Assembly (NCBI GenBank): GCA_026874595.1 | Contig: CM049314.1 | Span: 75,096,300-75,160,299 of the forward strand | Origin: Sipunculus nudus | Lineage: Eukaryota; Annelida; Sipuncula; Golfingiida; Sipunculidae | Direction of reading: 5' to 3' | Length of the DNA: 64,000 nt | Shown here: one piece after another, positions 24,396 through 37,069 of the stretch | How positions within the stretch are numbered: the stretch's first letter is position 1 | Layout of the letters: the number at the start of each line of letters is the position of its first letter | The notes under the pieces: model-generated | What the model was told of the DNA's origin: nothing | Databases searched by the model: none | What the model saw: the letters and a program-made list of their open reading frames with translations, nothing else | Made by a program: the position numbers and the translations under genes

Positions 24396-25084
24396 AATTT
24401 TTATTTATGTGAAGAGTTAACTGGTTTATTTCCTGGTATAAAACAGGCCTTGTGACTACTGCACCTGCTGGTTTCAGACTTATATGACAGTGCAGTATCA
24501 CACGCTCCCTCTCATTTTATTTCCTGGTGTCAGCAAGGCCCTGTGTTTACAGTATCTGCAGGCCCTTGGTGCATAATCATCCCCACTGTTGGGTCATACC
24601 ACCGAGGAATCACCGAAAAGCACACTCATTTGTGAGTGAAGCAAGGCTGTTAGGCACCATCTCTCACTAAGACTGCAAAGTGCTCACCCTGGAAGGGGGT
24701 TACTATGAAAATCTCTCTGCCTCTGTTGAGATTTAAAGTCATTATCTGGTAGCTTGGAGTCGTGTGCTCTATCAATGAACCACAGGAGCCAGTCAACAAT
24801 ATGGTTTAAAACATCCCAGAATGACGCAGATAAGGTCATTAATGTCATAAAACATTTGCATAACAATCAACACACGTTTCCCTGAAATCTGCTGCCATTC
24901 CTGATATATACTAAAATACCGATTTCTTTGACCATTGACACTATATTTACCTTTTTGTTTACCCATCCACCCTTAACAAAAACTTATGCCTGGAACACAG
25001 CTGGAACATGCACAGAACTTGTCTTGGTCCTTTTGCATAATTTCTTGTATAAGTTGATGCATGGATATAATGCATGGAACATCC
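24396..25084 (-). repeat. possible tRNA-derived SINE head and spacer
   Basis: On the minus strand, 24790 down to about 24721 begins GGCTCCTGTGGTTCATTGAT followed by AGAGCA. This is close to a tRNA D-arm and box A (TGGTTCA-n-GATAGAGCA). A degenerate box-B-like TGACTTTAAATCTC follows at the right distance. The acceptor stem does not close, so it is not a functional tRNA. A SINE head is the best guess; body and tail were not delimited. Confidence 0.4.
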
Positions 25085-25860
25085 AAGGATTTCTTGGGGT
25101 TTTTTAAGCGAACCTGTGAGTTTATGCGATGGTGCGTCGTCGTCTGTCGTGCACCTTGCGTGGTCTGTACGTTAACCATACCTATCTCAAAAATGGCAGG
25201 AGCTAGCACCACCAAATTTTTTGCAAATAATCAGTCATCCAAAAAAACTATATCAGATTTTGTTTATTTTTTTCTAACTGCATTTTCTTAGATTTTATAT
25301 GGAAAAGGCTAAAAAAGCTTTAAAAATCTTCTTCTCCGAAACTGTTCAGCCAAATTGTCCAATATTTCACAGAAATGATCCCTGGAACAATTTTCTCAAG
25401 TTTGTTTGAATGATTCCAGTTCGGAGATTTTTGGCCGAGATACAGGAGGTTGAACTTTGTTAACTGTGCAAAAAAGCATTTTAAAATTTAAATCTCAGAA
25501 ACGGTTGTAGCTATCATCACCAAATTTTATGCCAATGTTGGTCACATAGGTCATATCTGAAATTGAGGTATTGGTGGCGCCACCTGCATCAGCCTTTTTT
25601 GTATGGGGGTCATCAGTGCCTGTATCACACTGAGGGCTACAAAAAACTTCTCTGAAACCATATGGCCAAAATGTTTAATATTGCAAAGAAGTGATCCTAG
25701 GTTGGTGCTTTCTGAAGTTTGTTGAAATGGTCTCTTTTCAGTGACTTTTGGCTAATTTATGGGAAGCTGAATTTAGTCATATGCCATAACAGCACATAAT
25801 TAGCTCAGTGGCTATAAAGATCATCTTCTCAAAAACCACTGGGTCAAATTCTTAAATCTT
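25085..25860. repeat. interspersed repeat related to 3220-3726
   Basis: It opens with GCGAACCTGTGAGTTTATGCG and follows the same order as 3220-3726 and 28080-28830, including ATGGCAGGAGCTAGCACC and a GGTGGCGCCACC box at 25573-25584. Non-coding. Confidence 0.65.
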
Positions 25861-27524
25861 ACACATTAATTATCCTCAGATGTTGATAATTTGAGTTTGC
25901 TGAACTTAGCCAGTTTGCTGTATCGTCCTATATGAGTTATAAACCTGCGAAACAAATTTTTGACTGATGCAACTGAAGCCAGTTTGTTAAATATTTTACA
26001 AGAATAATTCCTACAATAATTCTTATAATAATTGTTATTAATGGTTCCACATGAATGATTTTTGGCTGAATTATGGAGATTGCATTGAGTCATTTTACCA
26101 TATATTTTAGCTGTGTGAAGCTGTTACATCTAGCCTGGCACCAGTTTATCAGCATCTATTACATCATGCCACTAGACATTTAGATTTCAGGTTATCTTTG
26201 GTTAATATTGACAAGAAAGGTTTTTTAAAAGCTTTTATAAAATTTAGATTCATGATTTAAGGTATTCATCATACCAGGAAATTAATGTAACAATCATGGA
26301 TATTCAGCTCTCTGTGGCTATATAAAGACAACTGTACATGGATTATAAATAATTGGTATCCCTACTCAACTTATTTCAAGAATTTGCCATCAGTGAGATA
26401 TATCTGTATTTTAATTTTGCATTCAGTATGCATCCGTAATAATTTTACATATTTTTTTATTTCTTTTTTTATAAAAAGTCAGCTGAAAAGCATTTTGTAT
26501 TGGGAAAAAAAATTTCAAAGTCATTTCAAGTAGGGACTACTTTTGTGTTCAGATGGCAGCACTTGGTTTACCATTGGCAGATTGCCAGTGCCTTGATGAT
26601 GGCCATTAGCCAAGATGATGTCAGCTCTGTAAATAGTTTTGGCACAGTGCCAGGATTGGAAGAAGTGCAGCCAGGTATAGGTCAAGAGTTCACTCAGTGC
26701 AATAGCTGCATTCTATTTATAGCTTTGGCAGACTGCTCACTGCATCATATTTGGCACCAAAGTTCAGCCTGAATATATTTATAGCTTTGGCAGACTGCCA
26801 ACTGTGTCAGATTATGCAACAGGTCAAGAGTTCACTCAGTGCAGCCAGGTAGAGGTCAAAAGTTCACTCAGTCTAGCCAGTTGCAGGTCAAGAGTTCTCT
26901 CAGTTCAGTAGCTTGAGGCAGCAATTTGTCACAGGTCACTTGGGGGGCAACTGCCTTACTCACCTAAGCCTTGTCAGCCCAGTGCGTCAAACTCTGGGGA
27001 AGTGTGATGTATTGGACTGATATTTTGACCTGTCTATGTGTCTTTGATGGTATTCTCATTTACAAGACAGGTGGTGCCACATACATTGACTTTTGCACAG
27101 TGTATGTGCCTGCTTATTTCTACAGAGGAATTTGATATATCAGCCTGAAATTAGGCATATTATACATAACGAATAGCTTTGTTGTATAAAGGACTGGTGG
27201 TGCCATCTACAATAAATTTTGCACAATGTGTGTCCCTGCTTATTTCTCAGGAGGGGTTTGATATATCAGTCTGAATATTGGCAAATGTGTATATCTCAGA
27301 TAGCTTTGAAGTATACAAGACTGGTGGTGCCAGCTAACATCGTTTTTGTGTTGTGTGCACCCATGCCAGAATTTCAGCAGTAATGTTTGTGTAATTGTTT
27401 CTTATTCAAAATGTTTAGTACTTGCATTGTTCATAGAAAACATGAAAATTAATGGTCCAGCATTGAAGCATTATACCTGGTGTACTTACCAATGCACAGG
27501 TTCGCATTAGGCCTGTAGGCCTTG
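25861..27524. repeat. right copy of the long interspersed duplication
   Basis: Partner of 7520-8836 plus 9621-9998. This copy lacks the 784-bp insertion and so gives the empty site (GATATAT/CAGCCTG near 27137). It ends at GGCCTGTAGGCCTTG, where a different repeat begins. Frames inside are not conserved between copies. Confidence 0.8.
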
Positions 27525-27962
27525 TTTTACATACATTGACTTAGATAACTTTTGAGAGGGGACCTCTATGTATGTATAAAGTCAATAAAAGATGCATGAA
27601 TCATGCATGGATTATGCCTGGACACGCCTGGAACATGCATGGATTATGCCTGGATCCACCTGGAACATGCATGGAATATGCATGGAATATGCATGGAATA
27701 TGCATGGACATGCATTCAAGGCTGAACATGAATGAATCAACATGCCCTGTATAAAAATAATTATATATATTCATGCATATATATTAATTTACATGCACAT
27801 TTATTAATTGTATCAGCATGGATTATGCCTGGACAAGCCTGGAACATGCATGGTCATGCATGGATCAAGGCTGAGCATGAATGAATCAGCGTCCCTGTAT
27901 AAAAATATATATATATATATATTCATGCATATATTAATTTACATGCACATATATTAATTATA
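27525..27962. repeat. CATGCATGG-rich minisatellite, first block
   Basis: Irregular repeats of TGCATGGAACATGCATGG and TGGATTATGCCTGGA run from 27590 to 27880, with TATA-type dinucleotides at 27905-27925. The same words return at 29040-29340 and 29420-30240 and on both sides of the large gypsy insertion. Confidence 0.75.
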
Positions 27963-29039
27963 TCAGCAAAAACAAAGTTTTGCTGAAACTGTTTTTGACC
28001 GGATTATGCCACTGCTGTATTTATTTCTGAAGATCTCCTCTGAAACTGCATGTTCTTAGATTTTATAGGGAAAAAGCTAAAAAATTATTTTAAAATGTTC
28101 TTCTTCGAAACTTTTCAAGCAAATTGGCTAGTATTTCACAGAAATTATTTCTGGAACAATCTCTCTCAAATTTGTTGAAATGGTTCAAGTTTGGTGATTT
28201 TTGGCTGAGTAACAGGAAGTTGCACTTAGTCATCTGTTCAAAATGGTATACTAAAATTACCATCTCAAAAACGGCTTGAGCTATCATCACCAAATTTCAA
28301 GCAAATGTTGGTCACATGAGTCATATTTGAAACTGAGGTACTGGTGGTGCCACTTGCATCCACCTTTTTTTGTACAAGGGCATCAGTCATGAGGACATTA
28401 ATCCATATTTTCTCAGGATAGCAAGAGCTAGCATCCTCAAATTTTAGGCAAAAATCTGTCACATATAAAATGTTGTGGGATTGAGTGTTTTGTAGCACCA
28501 CCTGCATTAACTTACATTTTATAGGGGAAAGCTAAAAAACCTTTGAAAATCTTCTCTGAAATCATTCAGTCAAATGGTGCAATATTTCACAGAAATGATC
28601 CCAGAGACCATTCCTTTCAAGTTTCTTCAAATGGTTTTGGTTTGAGGAATTTTGGTCGAGTTACAGGATTTTGAAATTAGTCATTTGGCAAGTAAACATA
28701 CTAATATAACAATCTCAGAAACAATAGGAGCTAGGATCACTAAATTTTGTGCAAATGTTTGACACGTGACTCCTATTTGAAATTGCAGTTTTTTGGTTCA
28801 CCTACGTTGACCTGTTTTTTTACAGTCAGAAACCTTATAATTTCAGCCACTTTGAGCTTAAAAATGTTTTATGATGAAACTGTCAAGATGAATGGTTTAA
28901 TTTTTCACAAGAATATTCTAGGAAAGGGTTTTTTTATATATTAATAGGTTAGGTTCATTGATTTTTGGTAGGGTTATAGAAAGCTTAAGTTGGTCTTGAG
29001 GCCATTAGTAAGCCTTTTTGCATAAGTCAATGCATGAAT
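27963..29039. repeat. decayed Helitron 5' end and old interspersed repeats
   Basis: TCAGCAAAAACAAAGTTTTG at 27963 followed by TTTTTGACCGG is the start of the Helitron-like family seen at 5800, 19524 and 55596, here cut after about 90 bp. From 28080 the stretch belongs to the family of 3220-3726, and 28824-29012 matches 23060-23240. Confidence 0.6.
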
Positions 29040-30240
29040 ATGATGCATGGAACATGCAAGGATTTTTTGTTTTTTTTTACATGCATGGACTTAGATAACT
29101 GTTGAGAGGGGACCTCTATGTGTGTATATAGTCAATAAAGGATGCATGGATCATGCATGGATTATCCCTGATCAAGGCTGAGCATGAATGAATCAACCTC
29201 CCTGTATAAAAATAATTATATATATTCATGTATATATTAATTTACATGCACATATATTAATTGTATCAGCATGGATTATGCCTGGACAAGCCTGGAACAT
29301 ACATGGAACATGCATGGATGAATCATGCATGAATGAATCAATCAATGTCCCTGTATAAAATATTTATATATCTTCATGTATATATTAATTTAAATGCACA
29401 TATATTAATTGTATCAAAGATAATAACCGGGCATGTTCCATGCATCTATACTATGTATGGAACATGCAGTGATATAAAACAGGCATGTTTCATGAGTCTT
29501 TACAAATTGTGGCTATGCATGAAACATGCATGGATACTGTCCAGGCGGGTTCCATGCATCTTTACTATGCATGGAACATGCATGCATAATACCCAGGCGG
29601 GTTCCATGCATCTTTGCAGTGCATGGGTATCCATGAAACATGCATGAATACTATCCAGGCGGGTTCCATGCATCTTTACTATGCATGGAACATGCATGCA
29701 TAATACCCAGGCGGGTTCCATGCATCTTTGCAGTGCATGGGTATCCATGAAACATGCATGGATACTATCCAGGCGGGTTCCATGCATCTTTACTATGCAT
29801 GGAACATGCATGCATAATACCCAGGCGTGTTCCATGCATCTTTACAACGATGGTGATGCATGGATCATGCATGGATAATATCTAGGCATGTTCCATGCAT
29901 CTTTGCAATGCATGGGTATCCATGAAACATGCATGGATAATATCAAGGCTGTTCCATGCCTCTTTATAATGCATGGGTATACATGAATCATGCATGGATC
30001 ATATCCAGGCGTGTTCCATGCATCTCTACTATGCATGGAACATGCATGCATAAAACCCAGGCGTGTTCCACGCATCTTTACAATGCATGGTGATGCATGG
30101 AACATGCATGGATAATATCCAATCATGTTCCATGCATTCCATGCATCTTTTCTATGCATGGAAAATATCCAGGTGTGTTCCATGCATCTTTACAAACCAT
30201 GTTTAATCATGGATATGCATGGAACATGCATGGACCTTTC
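29040..30240. repeat. CATGCAT minisatellite with a 114-bp higher-order unit
   Basis: Units of about 57 bp built from CATGGAACATGCATG, ACCCAGGCGGGTTCCATGC and ATCTTT alternate in two forms. GAAACATGCATG starts at 29521, 29635 and 29749, giving a 114-bp period. Because the words are near-palindromic, both strands stay open for long stretches. These frames are products of the repeat. Units degrade to the right. Confidence 0.85.
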
Positions 30241-32365
30241 CCATGCATCTAACAAGAAAACATTAAACATTTAACATAAAATATTAATCAGCAGAATGTA
30301 ATTACCTATTTGTAATGTAGGATTTACACACTTCTTACATGTGTTACCTCACTTGTACACTTGTGCTTGAATGCAGAACAAGGCAACTTTGTGTTAAAAA
30401 AATTTTCATTGTGCTTTGTTAAATGTGTGATCAGTCTATAGAATTTCCAAGATTAACTGAAAAGGTGCAAAGATCACGGTACCACACTGTTCACCAGTCT
30501 TTTATCACTTCCATTTTTCTATGCTTATTTCTCATGTTTATCTTTCAATGATGATTTGGTTACTGCTTCGTTCTGTGTACAGGGCACCAATTTTGTGCTT
30601 CTGCCCTAGAACCCTCTTGACCTTATTCCCTTACACCTCTGGACACCTGAATGTTCGGAAGTCTGGAAAAAAAATTTGTAATTTAGAATCTGATGAAAAT
30701 CAATGCCAATACATACCTGTTCAGTTATGATTAAATATGATGTCTGGTAAAACCTGCCTTCATTAACCATTCTGGTAATATTTAAGTTGTAAATTATATT
30801 TTATATTATGTTTAATTGTTCTGCATTAGTTATTTACATTTAAACTTGTTTTGATCTGTTAAAACGCATAGTCCCCTGTCTCAAATTATAGGTGTGTGAT
30901 GTTCATGCCTACCCACAGTGATAGCATGTTGCTTTAGGGCAAAACCTATCTCCACACAAGTATATGAATAGAACCATGTTGACAAACATCTCCATGAATA
31001 TGCCAGTCCTAGCAGTTTAAAAATGTTCTGATATTACCTTCACTTGGATTCCTACATAGTATTGGCACCATTCTTCAGATTTTTTTTCTCCCACCCTGAT
31101 GGAATCTCTGAGGTTTCAACCTTATAAGAATTTTTCTTAATTTTATGATGAATGAATTATCTAGAATTCATCTCTGAATGTGAGTCAAATTCTAGTAAAG
31201 CAGAAAAAAAGAGAGAAAATTCCATTAGCATAATTCCAAAATCATTCACAGAAATTTAATATTTTACTAAGCTTGCAAGTGTGAATTCTGCATTTTTTTT
31301 TTCATGATATAATGTATGAAGCCAGAATGAAAGGCCTTTCTTGATAGTAGAGTCAGGTCCTCTCTTTGCGTAAAACTCAGAGTTTATCATTAAGTTGTGA
31401 TGTCAGTGATTTCAGTAAATGTACTAACTGCACTACTGGTATAGAGAGTCTGAGTGATAAATGTTGTATACCAGCTGACCTATCCCCCTTTGGGTGTCTC
31501 CTTGTCTTAGTTATTTAACTGACAGTAGTAGTCACATTCAGTATGGCAGTGTCAATCAACATATTCAAAATTAAAAGGTTTTTTAAGCATCTAATTTTCC
31601 TCTAATTTGGCTTAAAACAGTATATAAAGAAATAATTCATGCATGATAGAATATCAAACACTGAAATGGTTTATTGTGAACTAAAACCTGTATCAGCAAT
31701 TCTGAGTTAATAACATGCATTTATTTATGAGCGAACCAGGTAAAGTTTACAGATGGATTTCTCATCATTCTCCATATTGATGATAAATATATCTAAATGT
31801 ACATTTATCTTTTGAACCCTCACCAACAGAGATGCAAAAGATTATGACTCTTCTTCTATGAGATTTTAGGTTATAAGAGTTTAAGTCACTTCTCCTGTTC
31901 AAGATGACTGTAACAGCAAGATGGCTGCATGAAGACCCTCACCAGGCAGAGTGTACATTTGGGTGTCACATGATGGTTATAGTTTTGAAACCAAACATTT
32001 TACAAGTAACCTATTTTTCAGGCAGGAAAAGGCAGAGACTTATCAGAAAAGTTCATCTTCAGTTCCCCATTTCTATGCAAATTTTACAAGGGACTTTTGT
32101 CCCAGGCAAATCCAGGCAGTGACTTTGTCAGAAAATATCATCTAAAGGTTCCATGCATGATCCATGCAAGCTCAACTCTGGCTAACCAGGCTAAATCAGT
32201 AAAATAAATTTTACACATGCATATTCCATGAAATATCCATGCATATCCAGGCATATTCAGAGACATGAATAGGTATATATAAAATCTGTTTCCTCGTTTT
32301 CCAGTAAGTCCTGGTGATATCCATGCAAGTCAAGGCAATTCATCATGCATGTCCATGCACCCTAG
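30241..32365. other. AT-rich DNA without recognised genes
   Basis: Short frames on either strand lack domain character and splice-like borders. CATGCAT words reappear from about 32145 to 32360, up to the border of the gypsy element. Confidence 0.5.
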
Positions 32366-33309
32366 TGTAGTCCGGTTCGATTTACAAATAGCCACAACAT
32401 GTATCCATAGATATAGTCTAGTTTATTAAAGTTCAACAGCCGCCATAATAATTTTCTTTGAGGTGGCTAATACTGATGTTGATAGAGGTGTAAAGGTGAT
32501 AAAAGTGATGAAAGGTGGTAAAAGGTGGCCGGGTACTCCCTACATCCACCGGTTCCTAAATAAAGAATAAATAATAATAAATATCTAGGTAGCCTCTATA
32601 TTTTTACAAATAATAAGGTATACAGATGCCTGGGAGTTCAGATATTCAAAGTATAGGAACATGGTTATTTTATATCCAACACATACATTAAGTAATGACA
32701 TGACTTATGGTATTATTGACTATTATCCTGCATACTGGAGATAATACTGTTTAATGTTTATTCATTCTAATCTTAATGACAATAAAGGTTTTATGCAAAC
32801 GTATCTTACATACTTAATATCATGGCATACCAAAATAAATAATCTATGGCAAGATACATGCGTGTTATTGTGAGTGATAATCTAATGTTTTCAGAGGGTT
32901 GAATATGACCTTTGACACCAGACCGGCTTCGGTCTGATCTTACCGAACGGCCATATTGGACCGAAAGTAACCAATTTAACAACATGAAAAATACGTCCTT
33001 ACATTAATAAAAGTAGTTGACAACTTATAAGAACTACGTCAAAATGAAGATTATACATTTATCTGTAAATGTACCACATTGGGAATACTAGCAAATTAAC
33101 ATATTAAACTTACAACAGCAAAATAGTCCCTGGCTGTAACCTGCGTGGGCGCTTGCACATGGACCTACAGAAACTGACGGAGAGCTCAGAACGGTGTCAA
33201 ATATGTCACAAGTTTACATAGAGTGAATCCGTACTTTATCAAACCGTACCAATTGGAGCATCCGTGACAAATATTATTTGTAACACCTTCGCAGTATAAC
33301 ACCATCACA
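32366..33309 (-). repeat. 3' LTR of the large gypsy element (944 bp)
   Basis: It is bounded by TGTAGTCCGG at 32366 and ATCACA at 33309 (plus strand) and matches 40735-42020 throughout, except that it lacks the MITE. The uninterrupted AATAATAATAAATATC near 32575 is the empty site for that MITE. Confidence 0.92.
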
Positions 33310-33622
33310 TCCACCTCCCCTTTTCACCTACCCGTCCTTGGGTGGTGTAAACCATATAAAAAGTAATGGAGTGGATCCGTAATCAAAGTTCTATTTTACA
33401 CAAGCAACATGTACGATGAAACATTTCTCTCCACCTTGATCCAAATCAAGTTTGAGTACAATCTAGTCTGACACTTGTACTGAACATGGTTAGGGCAAGT
33501 TGAGTGGTACATATCTACACAATACTAGAAAATGATATGTGGCAACATACATACGAGCCAGTTATAAATTCTTACAACTCAACAAAGAGCATTGAAACGT
33601 ATGTGTAAATCTTAATACTGAA
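33310..33622 (-). promoter_or_regulatory. 3' untranslated region and polypurine tract
   Basis: On the minus strand AAAAGGGGAGGTGGA (33324-33310) sits immediately before the 3' LTR. This is the expected position and composition of the plus-strand primer. The rest of the stretch, between the integrase stop and this tract, holds no ORF. Confidence 0.8.
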
Positions 33623-34786
33623 TTACCAATCGGAATCATCATCCGAACTTGCAAACCTAGCATAAGACTTTACAGCTGAATGTGGTTCTCGCGAGGGGTT
33701 AGAATGGTAACCTGCTGTAGTACGGCATGTTCTGCGCAACTGAGTGGGCATAACCCTTGTATGAATAACTTCCGCATCTCCATCATACCCTGAAGAATCT
33801 AAGTTATCAGAAGACTCAACTAGTTTATACATCATTGGTTGTTCCAGAACTACTACAACCTGGTCATCCGAGGTAGCACTAACTGACCTTAGTGTCGATT
33901 TACGAGGCTCAGATATAACTATGGGGTTACACTTATCTCTAACTACCACTGGGGTCGGGTTTACTCTAAGCTCACTACGGTGCAACCATTTGGTTGGTCC
34001 TACGCCGGTAACCGGTTCAATACAATAAACATCCTGACCGTTTCGTTTGCCTACAACCTTGTATACATCTGCTGTATAAGCGTTTTGAATCTTGTTTCTG
34101 CCCCTATGGGAATGGTTTTTTCTGAATACTTGTTCACCGATTTCTAGAGGCATTTCTTTGGCTCCTCTGTCTGCATAATTCTTTCTTTTGACGCCAGACT
34201 GATCTAATTTTGCTCTAGCGAAGCCGTGGGCTTCTTGCAGCCTCTTTTGGTGTGCAGTGACCCAACTTTTTGGCTCTTCATACTCCGAGTCACTCTCCTT
34301 CAATATGGGCAAAAGATCAAATCCTAATTTGGCTTCGCGCCTAAACATCATATAGAAGGGTGTGAAACCCGTGCTGGAATGAGGTGTTGTGTTATAGGCT
34401 AACACCAATTCTTCGATGTATTCAGGCCAGCGTGATATCTTCTCTGCGGGGAGTGTTCGCAACAGGTCATGTAAGGTTCTGTTGAATCTCTCACATTGGC
34501 CATTGCCGGGTGGATGGTAAGCCGAACTTCTGGTCTTTTTGATTTCATACATTGAACATAGCTTTTGAATGATCTTTGCTTCAAAGTCTCTGCCCTGGTC
34601 GGAGTGCAGCCTCGAAGGGGCACCATATTTCATGAACCACTCACGAACAAGAACACGAGCTACAGTTGAAGCCTGTTGATCTCTCATAGGAATGGCAATA
34701 GTCCACTTAGTGAAAGCGTCTGTGGCGACAAGAACATTTTCTCTACCATCTCTGGCCTTTTCCAACATAGTAAAATCAATAGCCAA
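33623..34786 (-). pseudogene. gypsy integrase, catalytic core and C-terminal domain
   Basis: About 387 codons are open. The DDE core is visible: Asp in LAIDFT at the start, Asp in HSDQGRDFEAK about 60 residues on, Glu in GNGQCERFNRTL about 36 residues later. All three catalytic acids are present. A basic region and a small C-terminal domain (KNHSHRGRNK, then YKVVGK and WLHRSELRVNP) follow, and a charged tail ends YARFASSDDDSDW. The frame differs from RT-RH. The reading frame upstream of LAIDF extends a few residues and then stops, and the CxxC half of the HHCC zinc finger is absent. A small deletion with frameshift has therefore separated it from the zinc-finger start at 34807-34880. Confidence 0.85.
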
Positions 34787-34806
34787 AACTTCTAATGGCT
34801 TTGTCG

Positions 34807-37041
34807 CTAACAGATTATGTGCGCTCGAACATCTTGTTCCATCTTAGGCCAGTAACACTTGGCTCTAAGAAGGGCCAAAGTCCTGTCTACACCTTGGTGC
34901 CCATGCGAGTCATGAAAGCGTTTAAGCATTTCCCTTCTCATAGATACAGGTGTGACAATTTGTCTCAAGGTACCATGAATTGGATCTCTAACTGAACGGT
35001 ACAAAATGTCTTGCTCAAGGAATAAACGATTCCACTGGCAAAACAGTATCCTGATGTCAGGTGGGTAGTGTTTCCTTTCTCTGCTGGGAACACACTTATT
35101 CCTTTTCAACAGAGTTTTCATAGTACGGATTATTTCATCCTTGTCTTGTGCCCTAGCCAACTCATCTAGTCCAAATGAAGGTAAACATATAGTCTCAAGT
35201 CTTATACATGAGGAAGTTGCTTGACTTGAAACAGCAGCTCCCTTACTGTTATTTTCCTCTGCAACGGAAATACGCAGATCAAGAGGAACTGCAGTGCAAC
35301 TAATCAAAGATGAACAAATCTCTTTGCATTGATCAACATCTCCTGCAGTGAGGCGGTTTTCTTGCCTTGAAAGAGCGTCAGCTGCTTGATTGCCTCTACC
35401 GGACCTATACTTAATTTTAAAATCAAAACGGGCAAGTGTGGCAGCCCACTTCTGCTCGACGGCTGTCAGTTTCCCTTTCGACATAAAATAACTCAATTGG
35501 TTATTGTCTGTGATCACCACAAAAGGACGAAACTGCAGGTACTCTCGGAATTTTTCTCCAATGGCCCAAACCATGGCCATAAGTTCCAGCTTCATGGAAC
35601 TGAACCGGTCCATTTTACGCTCATTCTCATGAAGTCCTCTGCTCGCATATGCAATTATCTTCTTCTTTCCATCCTGTAATTGACTTAAGATTGCTCCAAA
35701 ACCACTGCTAGAGGCATCGGTTTCCACTATGAAACCTTGTTCAAAATCCGGATACCCCAAAACAGGTGGTGAGATAAATTTCTCCTTTAATTTCTCAAAT
35801 GCATTCTTGTGTTCAACCATCCAACAATCACAAATAGGTTTCTTTCTGGTCCCTTCCTTAGCCAATCTTCCGACCAACTGATGTAAAGGTGCCACCAGCT
35901 TTGCGAAATTTGGTATGAAGCGGCGATAATATGAGGCAAACCCCAGAAATTGACGGAGCTCCTGAAGAGTCCTTGGCTCTGTCCAATTTTCAACTGCTCT
36001 GGTTTTGTCTGGGTCGGTACGCAATCCTTCTCCAGTAAGGATGTGACCTAAGTATTTTACTTCTGGACAAAATAGAGCACATTTTTCTGCTTTTAGCTTT
36101 AGTCCATGGGCTTTCAACTTGGTAAAGACAGTATCTAGGCATTCTATATGCTCATCCACAGTTTTACTGTACAGCACAATGTCATCTAAATATACGATAA
36201 GTATTGGGAGAATGTCATCTCTGAACACCGAGGTCATCAGTCTCTGGAATGTAGAGGGTGCGTTTGCAATCCCGAACGGCATCCTATTTTGTTCGAAAAG
36301 TCCAAAAGGTGTAGTGAAAGCGGTCTTGTGGCGGTCTTGTGGGTCAACCTCAACTTGGCTGTAAGCAGATGCCAATTCAAAGGTGCTGAATATCTTAGCT
36401 CCACCGATAGCCTCTAGTGATTCCTCTATACGTGGCAAGGGGAAAGCATCTCTAGCGATTTTCAGGTTAAGCCTTCTGTAATCATTACAGATATGAAGGG
36501 CACCTGACTTCTTCCGTACAATGACGATTGGGACTCCATAAGCTGAAGTACTCTCTCTTATGAAACCTTGTTTCAATAATTCATTTAGATGACTCCTAAC
36601 TTCCTCTATTAGTTCTACCGGGATCCTTCTGTACGGCTGACTTACAGGTACTTCATCTGCGGTCTTTATTGTTTGCTTGACAGTTGGAGTACTGGTTAAC
36701 TGTTCATTCTCTCCAATGAACACGTCAGAGTGTTTGGTCAGAATTTGCTTAACTTTCTCAAATTGTTCCCTGGTCCCCTTAAACTGTGACGAATCAATCT
36801 TAGGGCATACTGATTTTTCCTTTGACTCATATGATGGAACATTGGTTTCCTTGGAAGAAACTACTACCTGAACTTCTTTAGCACCCGGTATTAAGTCTAC
36901 ACTCTGCTGATCCACAACTACTTCCTGTATTGGTTGAGCAAAAGCTACCCTAGACCCTGGCCACAGCCATACATCTTCAGCTCCAGAGTTAACAACCTGA
37001 ATAATCATATCATTTTGTGACACATCAAGCAAAGTTGGCAT
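34807..37041 (-). pseudogene. gypsy reverse transcriptase-RNase H with the start of integrase
   Basis: A 744-codon open frame. The RT part holds HICNDYRRLN (near 184), FELASAYSQ (221-229), MPFGIANAPSTFQR and YLDD (284-287). Motif A normally has Asp where this copy reads Glu222, so a catalytic metal ligand is altered. RNase H follows with its acidic set: ETDASSSGFGAIL, LELMAMVWAI, ITDNNQLSYF and QAADALSRQ. At the C-terminus the histidine half of the integrase zinc finger (HDSHGHQGVDR) appears before a stop at HIIC. Upstream the frame is disconnected from the protease. Length and order are normal for Ty3/gypsy apart from these lesions. Confidence 0.9.
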
Positions 37042-37069
37042 AATTAATAGATTCCCTTTATTGGATGTT

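Noticed and set aside
24721-24790. Functional tRNA gene on the minus strand
   Set aside because: The acceptor stem does not pair and box B is degenerate; at best a SINE head.
29333-30183. Open frames over 100 codons (MHGTCMHNTQ type and reverse)
   Set aside because: Products of the near-palindromic CATGCAT minisatellite.
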